Shown here in pieces: positions 12,997 through 20,050 of a stretch of DNA of 37,825 nucleotides. Both the position numbers and the translations under genes were made by a program. The notes beneath the pieces are model-generated. The model had not been told where the DNA came from. It made no database searches and worked only from the letters and a program-made list of their open reading frames with translations. The stretch is from a virus. Each line of letters opens with the position of its first letter. The first letter of the stretch is position 1. The stretch spans positions 1 through 37,825 of the IMG/VR virus record IMGVR_UViG_3300009167_000018; one strand, given 5' to 3'.

Positions 12997-13161
12997 GTCA
13001 CACCTCCGATGAGCTAGGCCGTTGTGGCCTGCCACAAGCGCACCGTTGCCCGACGAATCCCTTGGAGAGGCGTCGGCGTGGCATCTTGCGCAGTCGCCGA
13101 CTGTGTCCCTGTTGATAAGTCCGGTGCGCTTGCGGTAGGTCACCTCGTTCCTCATGCAACC

Positions 13162-13190
13162 ACAGTACAGAGGTCCTGGGACTAAGTCAA
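13162..13190 (-). promoter_or_regulatory. Sigma-70-like promoter for the minus operon
   Basis: On the minus strand TTGACT (13190-13185), a 17-nt spacer, then TACTGT (13167-13162). The predicted start is near 13155, the position of the first in-frame ATG of the 144-residue form. A small inverted repeat GTCC-CA-GGAC sits in the spacer and could be an operator. Confidence 0.6.
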
Positions 13191-13235
13191 GCCCCCTCTC
13201 TTGCGATGTTGTATCGTGCTGGTTGGAGGTACGAC

Positions 13236-13790
13236 ATGAGCCTGGAAGACCTGAAGGCAGACGCCCTGCGCCGCAGCTCCGAGTGTGCAGCGCGCGACGC
13301 CATGATCGACGCCGAGGCAGCGCGCCTCGTGGCGTTGAAGGTGGAGCGCGAGCTGTCCAAGTTTACGACCGAAGAGAAGACCGCGTTCCTGGAGGCCCTG
13401 GAGCAGCACGGCAACATCTCCCGCGCGTGCCGCTCGTGCGGCATCTCGCGCCGCACAGCGAACGTCGCACGGAGCAAGGATCCGCTGTTCGCCGACGCGT
13501 GGCACGAGATCTTGGAGGCCAAGGTCGACGACGTCGCCGGCGTGCTGTACCAGCAGTGCATGGACCCCAGCTCGGCGAACACGGTCGCCCGCATCTTCTA
13601 CCTGAAGTCCATGCGTCGCGAGCAGTACGGCGAGCACGTACGCGTCGACCACGGCCACCGCGTGGAGCTGGAGGTCGTGCTGCTGCCTCCCGAGCGGTCG
13701 CGCCTCGGCGCCGGCGTTGTGGAAGCTGAGGTCGTCGACGCTGAAGTTCTTGGCGAACCGGACAGTGATCAGAGCGCATCCATTGGATGA
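13236..13790 (+). CDS. Terminase small subunit-like HTH protein
   Basis: 184 residues, ATG at 13236 with TTGGAGGT upstream. A basic, Ala-rich N-terminal helix is followed by a helix-turn-helix of the phage TerS/phBC6A51 type (FLEALEQHGNISRACRSCGI, about residues 53-72), then RTANVARSKDPLF, a helical part, and FYLKSMRREQYGE, a pattern common before the disordered C terminus of such proteins. It would bind the packaging site and load the large terminase, which lies 3 kb downstream. The 3' end contains one copy of the 20-nt direct repeat. A plain DNA-binding regulator is the alternative. Confidence 0.7.
   Translation: MSLEDLKADALRRSSECAARDAMIDAEAARLVALKVERELSKFTTEEKTAFLEALEQHGNISRACRSCGISRRTANVARSKDPLFADAWHEILEAKVDDVAGVLYQQCMDPSSANTVARIFYLKSMRREQYGEHVRVDHGHRVELEVVLLPPERSRLGAGVVEAEVVDAEVLGEPDSDQSASIG
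13743..13762 (+). repeat. 20-nt direct repeat, copy 2
   Basis: GAAGTTCTTGGCGAACCGGA inside the 3' end of the terminase-small-like gene (coding EVLGEP), identical to 5563-5582. Confidence 0.8.
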
Positions 13791-13927
13791 GGTGAGCTAT
13801 ATCCCCGGTGTGTGCTAGCCACACACACGTGGAGCGCAGGGCACAGCGGGCGGGGGCGCACTGCCACGTGCAGCCACGCCGCAAAAGGCGCTGCCCTCTG
13901 CTGCGCTGCGCAGTGCGCACAGCACGC

Positions 13928-13947
13928 AGGCCAACAGATGTTGACCT
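13928..13947 (+). repeat. Dispersed 20-bp palindrome, noncoding copy 3
   Basis: AGGCCAACA-GA-TGTTGACCT in the 444-bp noncoding region, oriented with the plus-strand genes. Outside the centre it is identical to the copies at 3368 and 10841-10822 (minus). Here it is not next to a stop codon. Confidence 0.8.
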
Positions 13948-14131
13948 CATCGTTCTATCCTGTTTGGAATCAATGTGTTGCGTGCGCTGAGCTGCGATCA
14001 GAGCCCGCTGCTGCGGCGGGCGAGGCGCGCCGATGGGGGGAGGGGGGCGCGTCCCCCCGCGCGGGTCATTCAGTAGGCCCTGTGCGCTCCACACCCGGCT
14101 GCGCCAAAAAGGGTCGACTAAGTCGTTACGT

Positions 14132-14172
14132 TTCCTCGGTCACCGTTGACATTCCCCGAGGAATCGTAATAT
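14132..14172 (+). promoter_or_regulatory. Promoter with flanking inverted repeat (probable operator)
   Basis: A perfect TTGACA at 14146-14151 is followed after 15 nt by TAATAT (14167-14172). The spacer is shorter than the ideal 17, so the -10 may be read one or two bases later. A perfect 8-bp inverted repeat, TTCCTCGG (14132-14139) and CCGAGGAA (14156-14163), brackets the -35 box, as an operator would. It would drive the genes from 14235 through the terminase. Confidence 0.65.
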
Positions 14173-14234
14173 CCTGCCCTCAGGACGGAGCACCGGGCAT
14201 GTCGCCCACAGCCCCACAACCACAAGGAGGCCCC

Positions 14235-14525
14235 ATGCTGGTTGTGAAGTGTGACGTGTGCAAGCAAGCCATCGAAGAGGACATGGACATCCTGGAGATC
14301 AGGCAGGGCACCGCCGGCGCCGGTCCGACCGACGTCACCACCGCCCACGTGTGCAAGGCCTGCCAGGAGAAGCTGGGCATCGGAGAGTACCTCCACAAGC
14401 TGCGCAGCGCCGGGTTCCGAAGCCAGAACGTACGGAAGGACGTACGTTCAGAGATCGCTCAACCTGACGGGACACCCATCCCGGTCGACCCGCGCTTCAT
14501 CAAGCGCATCCAGGGAAGGAGCTGA
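14235..14525 (+). CDS. Zinc-binding hypothetical protein
   Basis: 96 residues, ATG at 14235 with AAGGAGG upstream; an in-frame ATG at 14199 lacks such a site. Two Cys pairs, CDVC (near residue 6) and CKAC (near 46), form a split zinc knuckle around a Gly/Thr-rich stretch. The C-terminal half is basic and Arg-rich (RKDVRSEI, then RFIKRIQGR). It is the first gene after the promoter at 14146. I do not recognise the family; a small transcription or replication helper is possible. Confidence 0.75.
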   Translation: MLVVKCDVCKQAIEEDMDILEIRQGTAGAGPTDVTTAHVCKACQEKLGIGEYLHKLRSAGFRSQNVRKDVRSEIAQPDGTPIPVDPRFIKRIQGRS

Positions 14526-14527
14526 CC

Positions 14528-14869
14528 ATGGCCGAGACCAAGAAGAACTGGACCGAGATCCCCGGACCGTACCCCCGCAAGGCGTGCCTGGAGGCCTACA
14601 ACAAGGCGTCGAGGTGCATGTACGACTACTTCCCGGCGTCGAACGCGGACGAGGCCTGCGAGGCCATCATCCGTGAGGTGCGGGCGGTGCTGAAGGCCAA
14701 GAGCCTGGAGGAGGCGGTGGCGTTCCTGGAGGGCGACGCGAACCAGCTCAACGAGGACACCGTCTTCGACGTGTGGGCGTCGGACTGGAAGCTCAGCTAC
14801 ACCGCCGCCGCCATGATCAAGCGGGTGCGCGCCGTGTGGCGCCAGATGATGGGACTGGAGGCCGTGTGA
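14528..14869 (+). CDS. Hypothetical protein
   Basis: 113 residues, ATG at 14528 two bases after the preceding stop, with GGAAGGAGC upstream. Helical and Ala/Glu-rich with scattered aromatic residues; a VRAVWRQMM helix ends the protein. No cysteine cluster, signal or membrane helix. Its stop overlaps the next start (TGATG). Function unknown. Confidence 0.75.
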   Translation: MAETKKNWTEIPGPYPRKACLEAYNKASRCMYDYFPASNADEACEAIIREVRAVLKAKSLEEAVAFLEGDANQLNEDTVFDVWASDWKLSYTAAAMIKRVRAVWRQMMGLEAV

Positions 14870-15099
14870 TGAAGGCCTGCCTGCACTTCGACCTGAAGGA
14901 CGACGAGGACCACAACGACTTCGAGCTGATGCTCAAGTCGCAGGACTGGAAGGAAGCGTTCCAGGCCGTCTGGAAGTACGTCCGAGACCAGCTCGAGTAC
15001 TACTCCGAGGCGCACACCAAGGAGTGGGCAGAGACCGTCGCGACCGTGAAGGAGAAGATCACCGAGATCGCAACCGAGTACGACGTGGAGGTGTGGTGA
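14869..15099 (+). CDS. Small acidic hypothetical protein
   Basis: 76 residues starting at a TGATG junction and ending at another. Strongly acidic (DLKDDEDHNDFE) with several Trp and Tyr residues and a C-terminal helix TVKEKITEIATEY. Such small acidic phage proteins can be inhibitors or DNA mimics, but nothing specific is visible. Function unknown. Confidence 0.7.
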   Translation: MKACLHFDLKDDEDHNDFELMLKSQDWKEAFQAVWKYVRDQLEYYSEAHTKEWAETVATVKEKITEIATEYDVEVW

Positions 15100-15854
15100 T
15101 GGGCATCTTCGACGAGTACGAGAAGTACATCAACATGTTCCTGTCTCAGCAGTCGGCCAACATCTTTGGCGAGGGAGGCTACGCGCCGAAGCCGATCGCG
15201 GAAGACCCGATCGCCAAGCAGAAGGAAGACGCCCTGAAGGACATGGCCAACTGGTTCCAGAGGGCGGCGGTGGGTCAGGTGATCCACAACTTCCACAACG
15301 GTCCGGTGAGCAACGAGCGGCCGACCGGGCCGCACCCGGACTACACCAAGAGGTCGAGCACGTCGTTCGACCTGCACGACGACGTCCACGGCCCGACGTT
15401 CCACGTCAGGACCACCGTCTCGCTCAGCGACACTGCGGCGAGGATCGCCAAGAACTGGGACTCGCTGTCGCTGCAACTGAAGACCGACGCGTTCGAGCGG
15501 CACGCTCTGAGCTGCGCCTACCAGATCCTGTACTCCGTCGGGGCGAAGGGCACCTTCGCGAAGGTTGAGGACTGCCCGACCTGTGGCACCAAGAGGGTGA
15601 TCGGCAACACGTGCCCGGAGCAGGGGTCGGGGTTCGTTGAGCGGGTCGGACGGCTCCCGAACTACGACTACGACAAGTGGCGCCTGCTGTACTGCTCGGA
15701 CCGGCTGATTCGGTTCATCAAGGTGAACGACCGCGAGTCGTACTGGAGCAGCCAGTTCAAGCTCGTGATCGACAGCGCCGGCGGCATCAGGAACGGAGAG
15801 GGCGGCAGGCCGTACTACTGGCGGCTCGACCCGCGCCCGTGGTACCGCAAATGA
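15099..15854 (+). CDS. Hypothetical protein with Cys cluster
   Basis: 251 residues, TGATG junction at the start. An N-terminal helix (DEYEKYINMFL) leads into a domain with many His/Asp residues (SFDLHDDVHGPTFHVRTT) and a later CPTCGTKRVIGNTC motif (about residues 165-178) that could bind zinc. The C terminus is rich in Tyr, Trp and Arg (YYWRLDPRPWYRK). No known family recognised. It sits in the run of small genes between the terminase-like genes. Confidence 0.75.
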   Translation: MGIFDEYEKYINMFLSQQSANIFGEGGYAPKPIAEDPIAKQKEDALKDMANWFQRAAVGQVIHNFHNGPVSNERPTGPHPDYTKRSSTSFDLHDDVHGPTFHVRTTVSLSDTAARIAKNWDSLSLQLKTDAFERHALSCAYQILYSVGAKGTFAKVEDCPTCGTKRVIGNTCPEQGSGFVERVGRLPNYDYDKWRLLYCSDRLIRFIKVNDRESYWSSQFKLVIDSAGGIRNGEGGRPYYWRLDPRPWYRK

Positions 15855-16030
15855 AAGGGCCGAGCTGGAACAGGTCGGAGAAGGAGCGCAAGCAGGACGA
15901 GTGGAAGGAGCACTTCATCGAGGAGTTCGGGTGGGACGCCTACGCTTTCTTGAAGCGCGTCCACCCCGTCGTTGACGTGCTCGTGTTCGAGCCGGCCGAG
16001 ACCGTGGATGCCGAGGTGGTGGGTGACTGA
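15851..16030 (+). CDS. Small hypothetical protein
   Basis: 59 residues from the ATG of an ATGA overlap. Basic N terminus (NRSEKERKQDEWKEH), a helix with aromatic residues, and an acidic, Val-rich end. No motif. The next gene starts inside its 3' end. Confidence 0.65.
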   Translation: MKGPSWNRSEKERKQDEWKEHFIEEFGWDAYAFLKRVHPVVDVLVFEPAETVDAEVVGD

Positions 16031-16319
16031 CCAGCTCGTCACCGTGCTCGCTGAAGCGGCTCCGTCAGACGGGTACTCTCAGGCGTACGAATGGCGCTGC
16101 CCGCACTGCGACGTCAAGTGCTTCGGAGAGCGATGCGCGTGGGGCTTCAGGTACAGGCACTACGTCCATCGCTGTGCGTACTGCGACCACGAGTACGTCG
16201 TGCGGCGCGAGAGCTACAACGAGACGATGGATCGCCTGTATCCGAACTTGAAAGACGTGAGGGCGATCATCGAGCGGGTCATGGGGGCAGATCGTGGCGA
16301 TACAAGAAAGAACTTGTAA
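16023..16319 (+). CDS. Zinc-binding hypothetical protein
   Basis: 98 residues; the start is taken as GTG at 16023 (GAGGTG upstream), overlapping the previous gene by 8 bp. Cys and His residues in CPHCDVKC, C, HYVHRC and CAYCDHEY form what looks like one or two zinc sites in the middle. The C-terminal part is helical. Start assignment is moderate. It overlaps the FmdB-like gene. Confidence 0.65.
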   Translation: MTDQLVTVLAEAAPSDGYSQAYEWRCPHCDVKCFGERCAWGFRYRHYVHRCAYCDHEYVVRRESYNETMDRLYPNLKDVRAIIERVMGADRGDTRKNL

Positions 16320-16545
16320 GAAGTGCGGGCACCACTTCTTGCTCTGGCGGCAGTTCATGAAGGACCTGCCGAAGCGACCGTCGTGCCCACAGTGTGGAAG
16401 CAGGGCCACCAAGCCAGAGATCGTCGGCCGGCTTGCGGTACACTTCAAGGGGCCTGGGTGGACGCCCAAGAGCGGTCAGGTCAAGGACCTCCGCGACATC
16501 AAGGGCATGGACGACCCCAAGCTGGCGGCGGCGATGGAGGACTGA
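16294..16545 (+). CDS. FmdB-like zinc-ribbon protein
   Basis: 83 residues, GTG start at 16294 with GGGGGCAG upstream. CKKCGHHF (residues 8-15) and CPQCGS (31-36) give a compact zinc ribbon, followed by LAVHFKGPGWT, the F-K-G-x-G-[FW] ending typical of FmdB-family putative regulatory proteins. In phages these small ribbons often lie near terminase genes. A role in transcription is suggested by the family name but not shown. Confidence 0.75.
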   Translation: MAIQERTCKKCGHHFLLWRQFMKDLPKRPSCPQCGSRATKPEIVGRLAVHFKGPGWTPKSGQVKDLRDIKGMDDPKLAAAMED

Positions 16546-16823
16546 TGGACGGGAAGAACGTAGGCCACGATGAGGCCACGACAGCTCTTTCGGAGACGGG
16601 GGCGAACGCGCCCCCGTTTTTTGTTGCTGCGATGGCCAAGTCAGTGACGTGTGAGAAGTGCGGCTGTGAGGTGATCCCACCTGGGCGCCTGACCATGTTC
16701 GATGGTATGGTGTCCAGGACGTGGTGCGACTGCATCACGGAGCAGGAGATGAACGATCTGGCGGTCCAGTTCGAGGCGCTCTGGCGCATGTGGACTGGGA
16801 GCCCGAAGGTGATGCAAGCGTGA
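16545..16823 (+). CDS. Zinc-binding hypothetical protein overlapping a terminator
   Basis: The frame opens at a TGATG junction (16545) and runs 92 residues. Its first 30 residues are encoded across a strong intrinsic terminator (16596-16622). From the ATG at 16632 a 63-residue core carries CEKCGCEV and CDC, a likely zinc site, then a helix with LAVQFEALWRMW. The short form lacks a visible ribosome binding site, so the long form may be translated by coupling, with the hairpin as an attenuator. The stop overlaps the terminase start. Confidence 0.6.
   Translation: MDGKNVGHDEATTALSETGANAPPFFVAAMAKSVTCEKCGCEVIPPGRLTMFDGMVSRTWCDCITEQEMNDLAVQFEALWRMWTGSPKVMQA
16596..16622 (+). terminator. Intrinsic terminator
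   Basis: Perfect 9-bp stem ACGGGGGCG / CGCCCCCGT with loop AACG followed by six T residues. It is the most canonical terminator in the window and lies 200 bp before the large terminase start, within a reading frame. Confidence 0.85.
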
Positions 16824-18211
16824 ACGACGAACGGGTACAGAAGATCAAGCTGAGCGTGGGGAGCACCCCACCGCAGAGCGAGTTCTGGCAAAACGACCGA
16901 AGGTTTCGGGCCTTCGTGGGCGGGGTCGGGTCGGGGAAGACCTATGCTGGCGTCCTCGAGATCCTTCGTCAGCCTCCTGGTTCGCGCGGCGCTGTCATCG
17001 CGCCGACCTACAGGATGCTCATGGACGCTACTCTTGACACCCTGATGAAGATCTTTCAGCAGGCGAACCTGATCGGGGAGTGGATCAAGAGTGAGATGAG
17101 GTTGATCACGTCGCACGGGACAGACATCATCTTCCGCTCAGGTGATGACCCGGAGAAGCTGCGTGGTCCCAACCTCGGCTGGTTCTTCCTGGACGAGGCG
17201 GCGATGATGCCGGAGCTGGTGTGGGACATCATGATCGGCCGGCTCCGTCTCGACCCAGGTCGCGCGTGGTGTACGACGACTCCGAAGGGTATGAACTGGC
17301 TGCACCGCCTGTTCGTCACGGAGAAGCGCGAGGACTATTCGCTCGTCCAGTGCTCGTCGCACTCCAACCAGTTCCTCCCCGAGTACTTCATCAAGTCACT
17401 CGAGTCGAAGTACAAGGGGGCCTGGAAGGACCAGGAGCTGATGGGGCAGTTCGTCGATTGGGTAAACTCTCCGGCGTACGAGGAGTTCCATCGCTCGCTC
17501 CACGTGCGGAAGAATCTCATGGAGGAATACCGTGACCGACTCCCTCTCAAGCTCTGCTGCGACTTCAATGCCCGCTGTATGGTTTGGCCTGTTGTACAGG
17601 TCAACGGCAGGACGCCACGTGTTCTTGTGGAGATCGCGCAGGTTGGGCGAACGTCCATTCCCCAAATGGTCAAGGAGTTCAGGCTCGCGTTTCCGAATCA
17701 CTCTGGAGGTGTTCAGGTTTTCGGTGACGCTACTGGCATCGGTCTGGCTGCGCAGACCGGGCAAACGTCGTTCGACGCCATCGTAGAAGCGTTCCGTGGG
17801 TACAGCTCGTACGTCGAGCTGATGGTCCCGAAGACAAACCCTACGGTTCGCTCTCGCGTCAACTCCATGAATTCGGTCCTGCGTGGCACCGGCGAGTGGG
17901 AGCCGCTCATGATCGACGAGAAGTGCGAGATGCTGATCCGCGACTTCGCGTTCGTGGAGTGGGACGAGCGTGGCACCGGGCTCCTCAAGATCTCCGACCT
18001 GAACGACGAGCGGAGCACCCTGACGCACGCCACGGACGCGCTCGGGTACTGGGCGGCGATCGACATCCCGTCGTCCAACGTCTACATCTCGAAGAACGAC
18101 GACAACTACATGGAGCTGCCGAGGGAGAACGAGGCCAGGAGGCAGTGGATGAGCGAGCTGCACGGGAAGAGAGCTTCCGGCGCCGGCTTGACGGGCCTCG
18201 ATTTGGAGTAG
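16820..18211 (+). CDS. terL: Terminase large subunit
   Basis: 463 residues, GTG start in a GTGA overlap with AAGGTG upstream; a longer in-frame start is less likely. ATPase motor motifs: Walker A GGVGSGKT (34-41), Walker B WFFLDEAAM (121-129, with D125 and catalytic E126), and motif III CTTTPKG (151-157). The C-terminal RNase H-like nuclease has its acidic residues in CCDFNARC, in FGDATGIG and in ATDALGYW. This is the enzyme that packages phage DNA into the procapsid through the portal encoded 2 kb downstream. Length and motif order are normal for the family. Confidence 0.95.
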   Translation: MNDERVQKIKLSVGSTPPQSEFWQNDRRFRAFVGGVGSGKTYAGVLEILRQPPGSRGAVIAPTYRMLMDATLDTLMKIFQQANLIGEWIKSEMRLITSHGTDIIFRSGDDPEKLRGPNLGWFFLDEAAMMPELVWDIMIGRLRLDPGRAWCTTTPKGMNWLHRLFVTEKREDYSLVQCSSHSNQFLPEYFIKSLESKYKGAWKDQELMGQFVDWVNSPAYEEFHRSLHVRKNLMEEYRDRLPLKLCCDFNARCMVWPVVQVNGRTPRVLVEIAQVGRTSIPQMVKEFRLAFPNHSGGVQVFGDATGIGLAAQTGQTSFDAIVEAFRGYSSYVELMVPKTNPTVRSRVNSMNSVLRGTGEWEPLMIDEKCEMLIRDFAFVEWDERGTGLLKISDLNDERSTLTHATDALGYWAAIDIPSSNVYISKNDDNYMELPRENEARRQWMSELHGKRASGAGLTGLDLE

Positions 18212-18307
18212 CGTGCGCAACCCCAGCTCCTGTGGACCGGGGGCTGCACTTGCGCATGCGAGGTAGAATGTGCGAGTCTATGGACTGGAGTCACCAAGGA
18301 GGACATG
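18212..18307 (+). promoter_or_regulatory. Short intergenic region, possible promoter
   Basis: This gap holds an imperfect stem (AGCTCC with GGGGGCT, about 18224-18243), then TAGAAT (18264-18269), a fair -10 box without a clear -35. A good ribosome binding site (GGAGG, 18298-18302) follows. A weak promoter for the structural genes is possible. Confidence 0.35.
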
Positions 18308-18679
18308 ATGTCAGACTACCCAGAGAGCAAGGCAACGAAGAAGGTCAACCCGAGAGACAGGGTGTTCCTCTTCGACTACAGCGTGGATACAGATCTCACG
18401 GCGGCGATCAACAAGGAGCACCTCGACATCTGCGGGCTCCGGTTCCCGGCCAGCTTCGAGGGGACGGCCGTGACCTTCCTCGAGTCGGACACCGAGGCCG
18501 GCGCGTACAACGCGGTCTGGTGGGAGGGGGCGCTGTTCACACTCGTGTGTGCAGCGGACAAGACCGTGATGTTCGACCCGGCGAAACTCTCCGGCTTGAA
18601 GTGGCTGAAGCTGACATGCGCTCCTGTCGTCGCCGCTGACCGGATCGTGACCCCGATCTATCGCGATTTCTCTGGCTGA
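18308..18679 (+). CDS. Hypothetical virion-region protein
   Basis: 123 residues. Two tandem ATGs exist (18305 and 18308); the second is preferred because it lies 5 nt from GGAGG. The protein looks beta-rich and acidic, with conserved-looking aromatic strands (VFLFDYSVD, AVWWEGALFTLVC, LKWLKLTC). No signal peptide. It opens the set of three genes between terminase and portal and is coupled to the next by TGATG. A small structural or capsid-surface protein is possible but unproven. Confidence 0.7.
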   Translation: MSDYPESKATKKVNPRDRVFLFDYSVDTDLTAAINKEHLDICGLRFPASFEGTAVTFLESDTEAGAYNAVWWEGALFTLVCAADKTVMFDPAKLSGLKWLKLTCAPVVAADRIVTPIYRDFSG

Positions 18680-19566
18680 TGTCCGAGCACCTTCCGTTCA
18701 TGTCGCCCAGTCCTTGGGCGCTGTCTTCTCGTAGGGGGGATAACATCATCCCCAACGCCTACTTCGACGGCAACTTCTTTGGCGACGACGTGACCTACAC
18801 GAGCAACCAGAGGATCTTGGAAGTCCACACCGACAAGTTCGAGCACGGTTACTGGATGAGCGCTGGCGAAAAGACGGAGATGACGAACGAGTGGATTAAG
18901 GTCACCCATCCGACCTATGGTGCGCACCAGACGAACATCTCGACGCCAGGTTCGTGGACGGGGTACTACATCGTCAAGTGTGGACGGTATGTACCGTCTG
19001 CTGCAAGGCAAGGTCTGACTACGAACACCGTAGATTTCTCAACCCTCTACAACGGGATGCGCGGGTTCCTTTGGAACTATTGGACGAACAGCAACTCATC
19101 GGACCAGCAAAACTTCCATATCGCTGAGAGGCCAACAGTTGGGAGTTCCGGTGGCAATGGAGCCATCTATGTCTCCATTGACCGTAACCACACGAACAAA
19201 TGGAGGCTTTGGGTCAACGATGGTGACGGTGTCGATACAGACGACTACCTCGCTGGGGTCCCAACTACTGAGGGCGATAGCTGCGCCGTCCAATGGGAGT
19301 TCGTGAAGGGTAGCCACGTCATCGTCAAGCTGTACCACCTCAACGCCAACGCGCTGAAGTTTGACGACTTCGAGCTTCCGACGTGGCCCATCGCGGAAAC
19401 TGGCTACTACGCGAAGAAGACGTTGACGGCTTCCCCGCTTGACCAGCTCGTCCCGATCAGTCCACTGGTCGTTTCGGCTTCATCTGTCGATAGTTCCAAT
19501 GGCCGCATCGGGAGGTTCGCGTTCGAGTTGCGTGGCATCGGGAACGAGTGGAGCAACCTCGTATGA
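18679..19566 (+). CDS. Beta-sandwich (lectin-like) protein, probable adhesin
   Basis: 295 residues from a TGATG junction. Rich in Asn, Thr, Ser, Tyr and Trp, with alternating strand-like segments and hardly any helix. The stretch with KWRLWVNDGDG and the later strands resemble a concanavalin/LamG-type jelly roll. Base composition is less GC-rich than in the neighbours, as is usual for exchangeable receptor-binding genes. It may be a virion surface or fibre component. The fold call is by eye. Confidence 0.5.
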   Translation: MSEHLPFMSPSPWALSSRRGDNIIPNAYFDGNFFGDDVTYTSNQRILEVHTDKFEHGYWMSAGEKTEMTNEWIKVTHPTYGAHQTNISTPGSWTGYYIVKCGRYVPSAARQGLTTNTVDFSTLYNGMRGFLWNYWTNSNSSDQQNFHIAERPTVGSSGGNGAIYVSIDRNHTNKWRLWVNDGDGVDTDDYLAGVPTTEGDSCAVQWEFVKGSHVIVKLYHLNANALKFDDFELPTWPIAETGYYAKKTLTASPLDQLVPISPLVVSASSVDSSNGRIGRFAFELRGIGNEWSNLV

Positions 19567-20039
19567 ACTGGACGGTTGGCCCAGACCCATCCGTGGTCAG
19601 ATCTCGGAAGACGCCAGACTGGAGTCGGTCTCTGGAGCTTGTGACCACGCTGACGAATCCAGTCAGCGGGACGCAGTACGAGTCGGCCGCTGATTCGAGG
19701 TACGTGCTGACGTTCACCTACGACCCGCTCCACTGGATAGAGTTCTACTACCGCTACCAGAACAACAGCAACTGCTTCCTGGTCAAGCAAGACTCGGACA
19801 CCGGAGACCTCTACATCAACAAGGTGATTGCTGGGTCGCCGACCATCCTGTTTTACGAGCCGGCGTTTTTCAAGGAAGACCCCTATGAGATCATCGTCGA
19901 GGCACACGGACAGAACCACACGTTCGTCATCAACGGCGCGCTCGTGTTTGCCAGGACCGATCCGATGCTCCCGACAGAGGCTGGGCTGAGGATCTACGAT
20001 GACTACGTGACCGACGTTGTGCTCAAGGTATACTCGTAG
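19563..20039 (+). CDS. LamG/DUF1080-like jelly-roll protein
   Basis: 158 residues, ATGA overlap with the preceding gene. The sequence fits a concanavalin-like beta sandwich: WIEFYYRYQNNSN, FLVKQDSDTGDLYINKV, YEIIVEAHGQNHTFVINGAL, and a final GLRIYDDYVTDVVLKVY strand, the usual ending of LamG and DUF1080 sugar-binding domains. It has no catalytic residues I can point to. Together with the gene before it, it probably binds host surface sugar or decorates the virion. Confidence 0.6.
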   Translation: MNWTVGPDPSVVRSRKTPDWSRSLELVTTLTNPVSGTQYESAADSRYVLTFTYDPLHWIEFYYRYQNNSNCFLVKQDSDTGDLYINKVIAGSPTILFYEPAFFKEDPYEIIVEAHGQNHTFVINGALVFARTDPMLPTEAGLRIYDDYVTDVVLKVYS

Positions 20040-20050
20040 AGGAGATTGGC

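Larger units (their letters stand above)
13791..14234. other. 444-bp noncoding region, largest gap in the window
   Basis: No credible gene on either strand. From left to right it holds a small hairpin TGTGTG/CACACA (13809-13825), GC-rich CACGTG-containing DNA, the dispersed palindrome (13928-13947), a GCCCGC/GCGGGC stem (14003-14021), a run GGGGGGAGGGGGG (14035-14047) with a GGGGGG-CGCGT-CCCCCC hairpin (14042-14058), and the promoter with its inverted repeat at 14132-14172. Its place right after a terminase-small-like gene makes a packaging (pac/cos) or regulatory region plausible; this is inference. Confidence 0.6.

Noticed and set aside
13791-14234. tRNA or small structured RNA in the 444-bp gap
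   Set aside because: No cloverleaf with a T-arm GTTC motif or acceptor pairing could be found by eye; only simple hairpins.
19129-19148. AGGCCAACA half-site at 19130
   Set aside because: Only one arm matches; the other half is unrelated, so it is probably chance.
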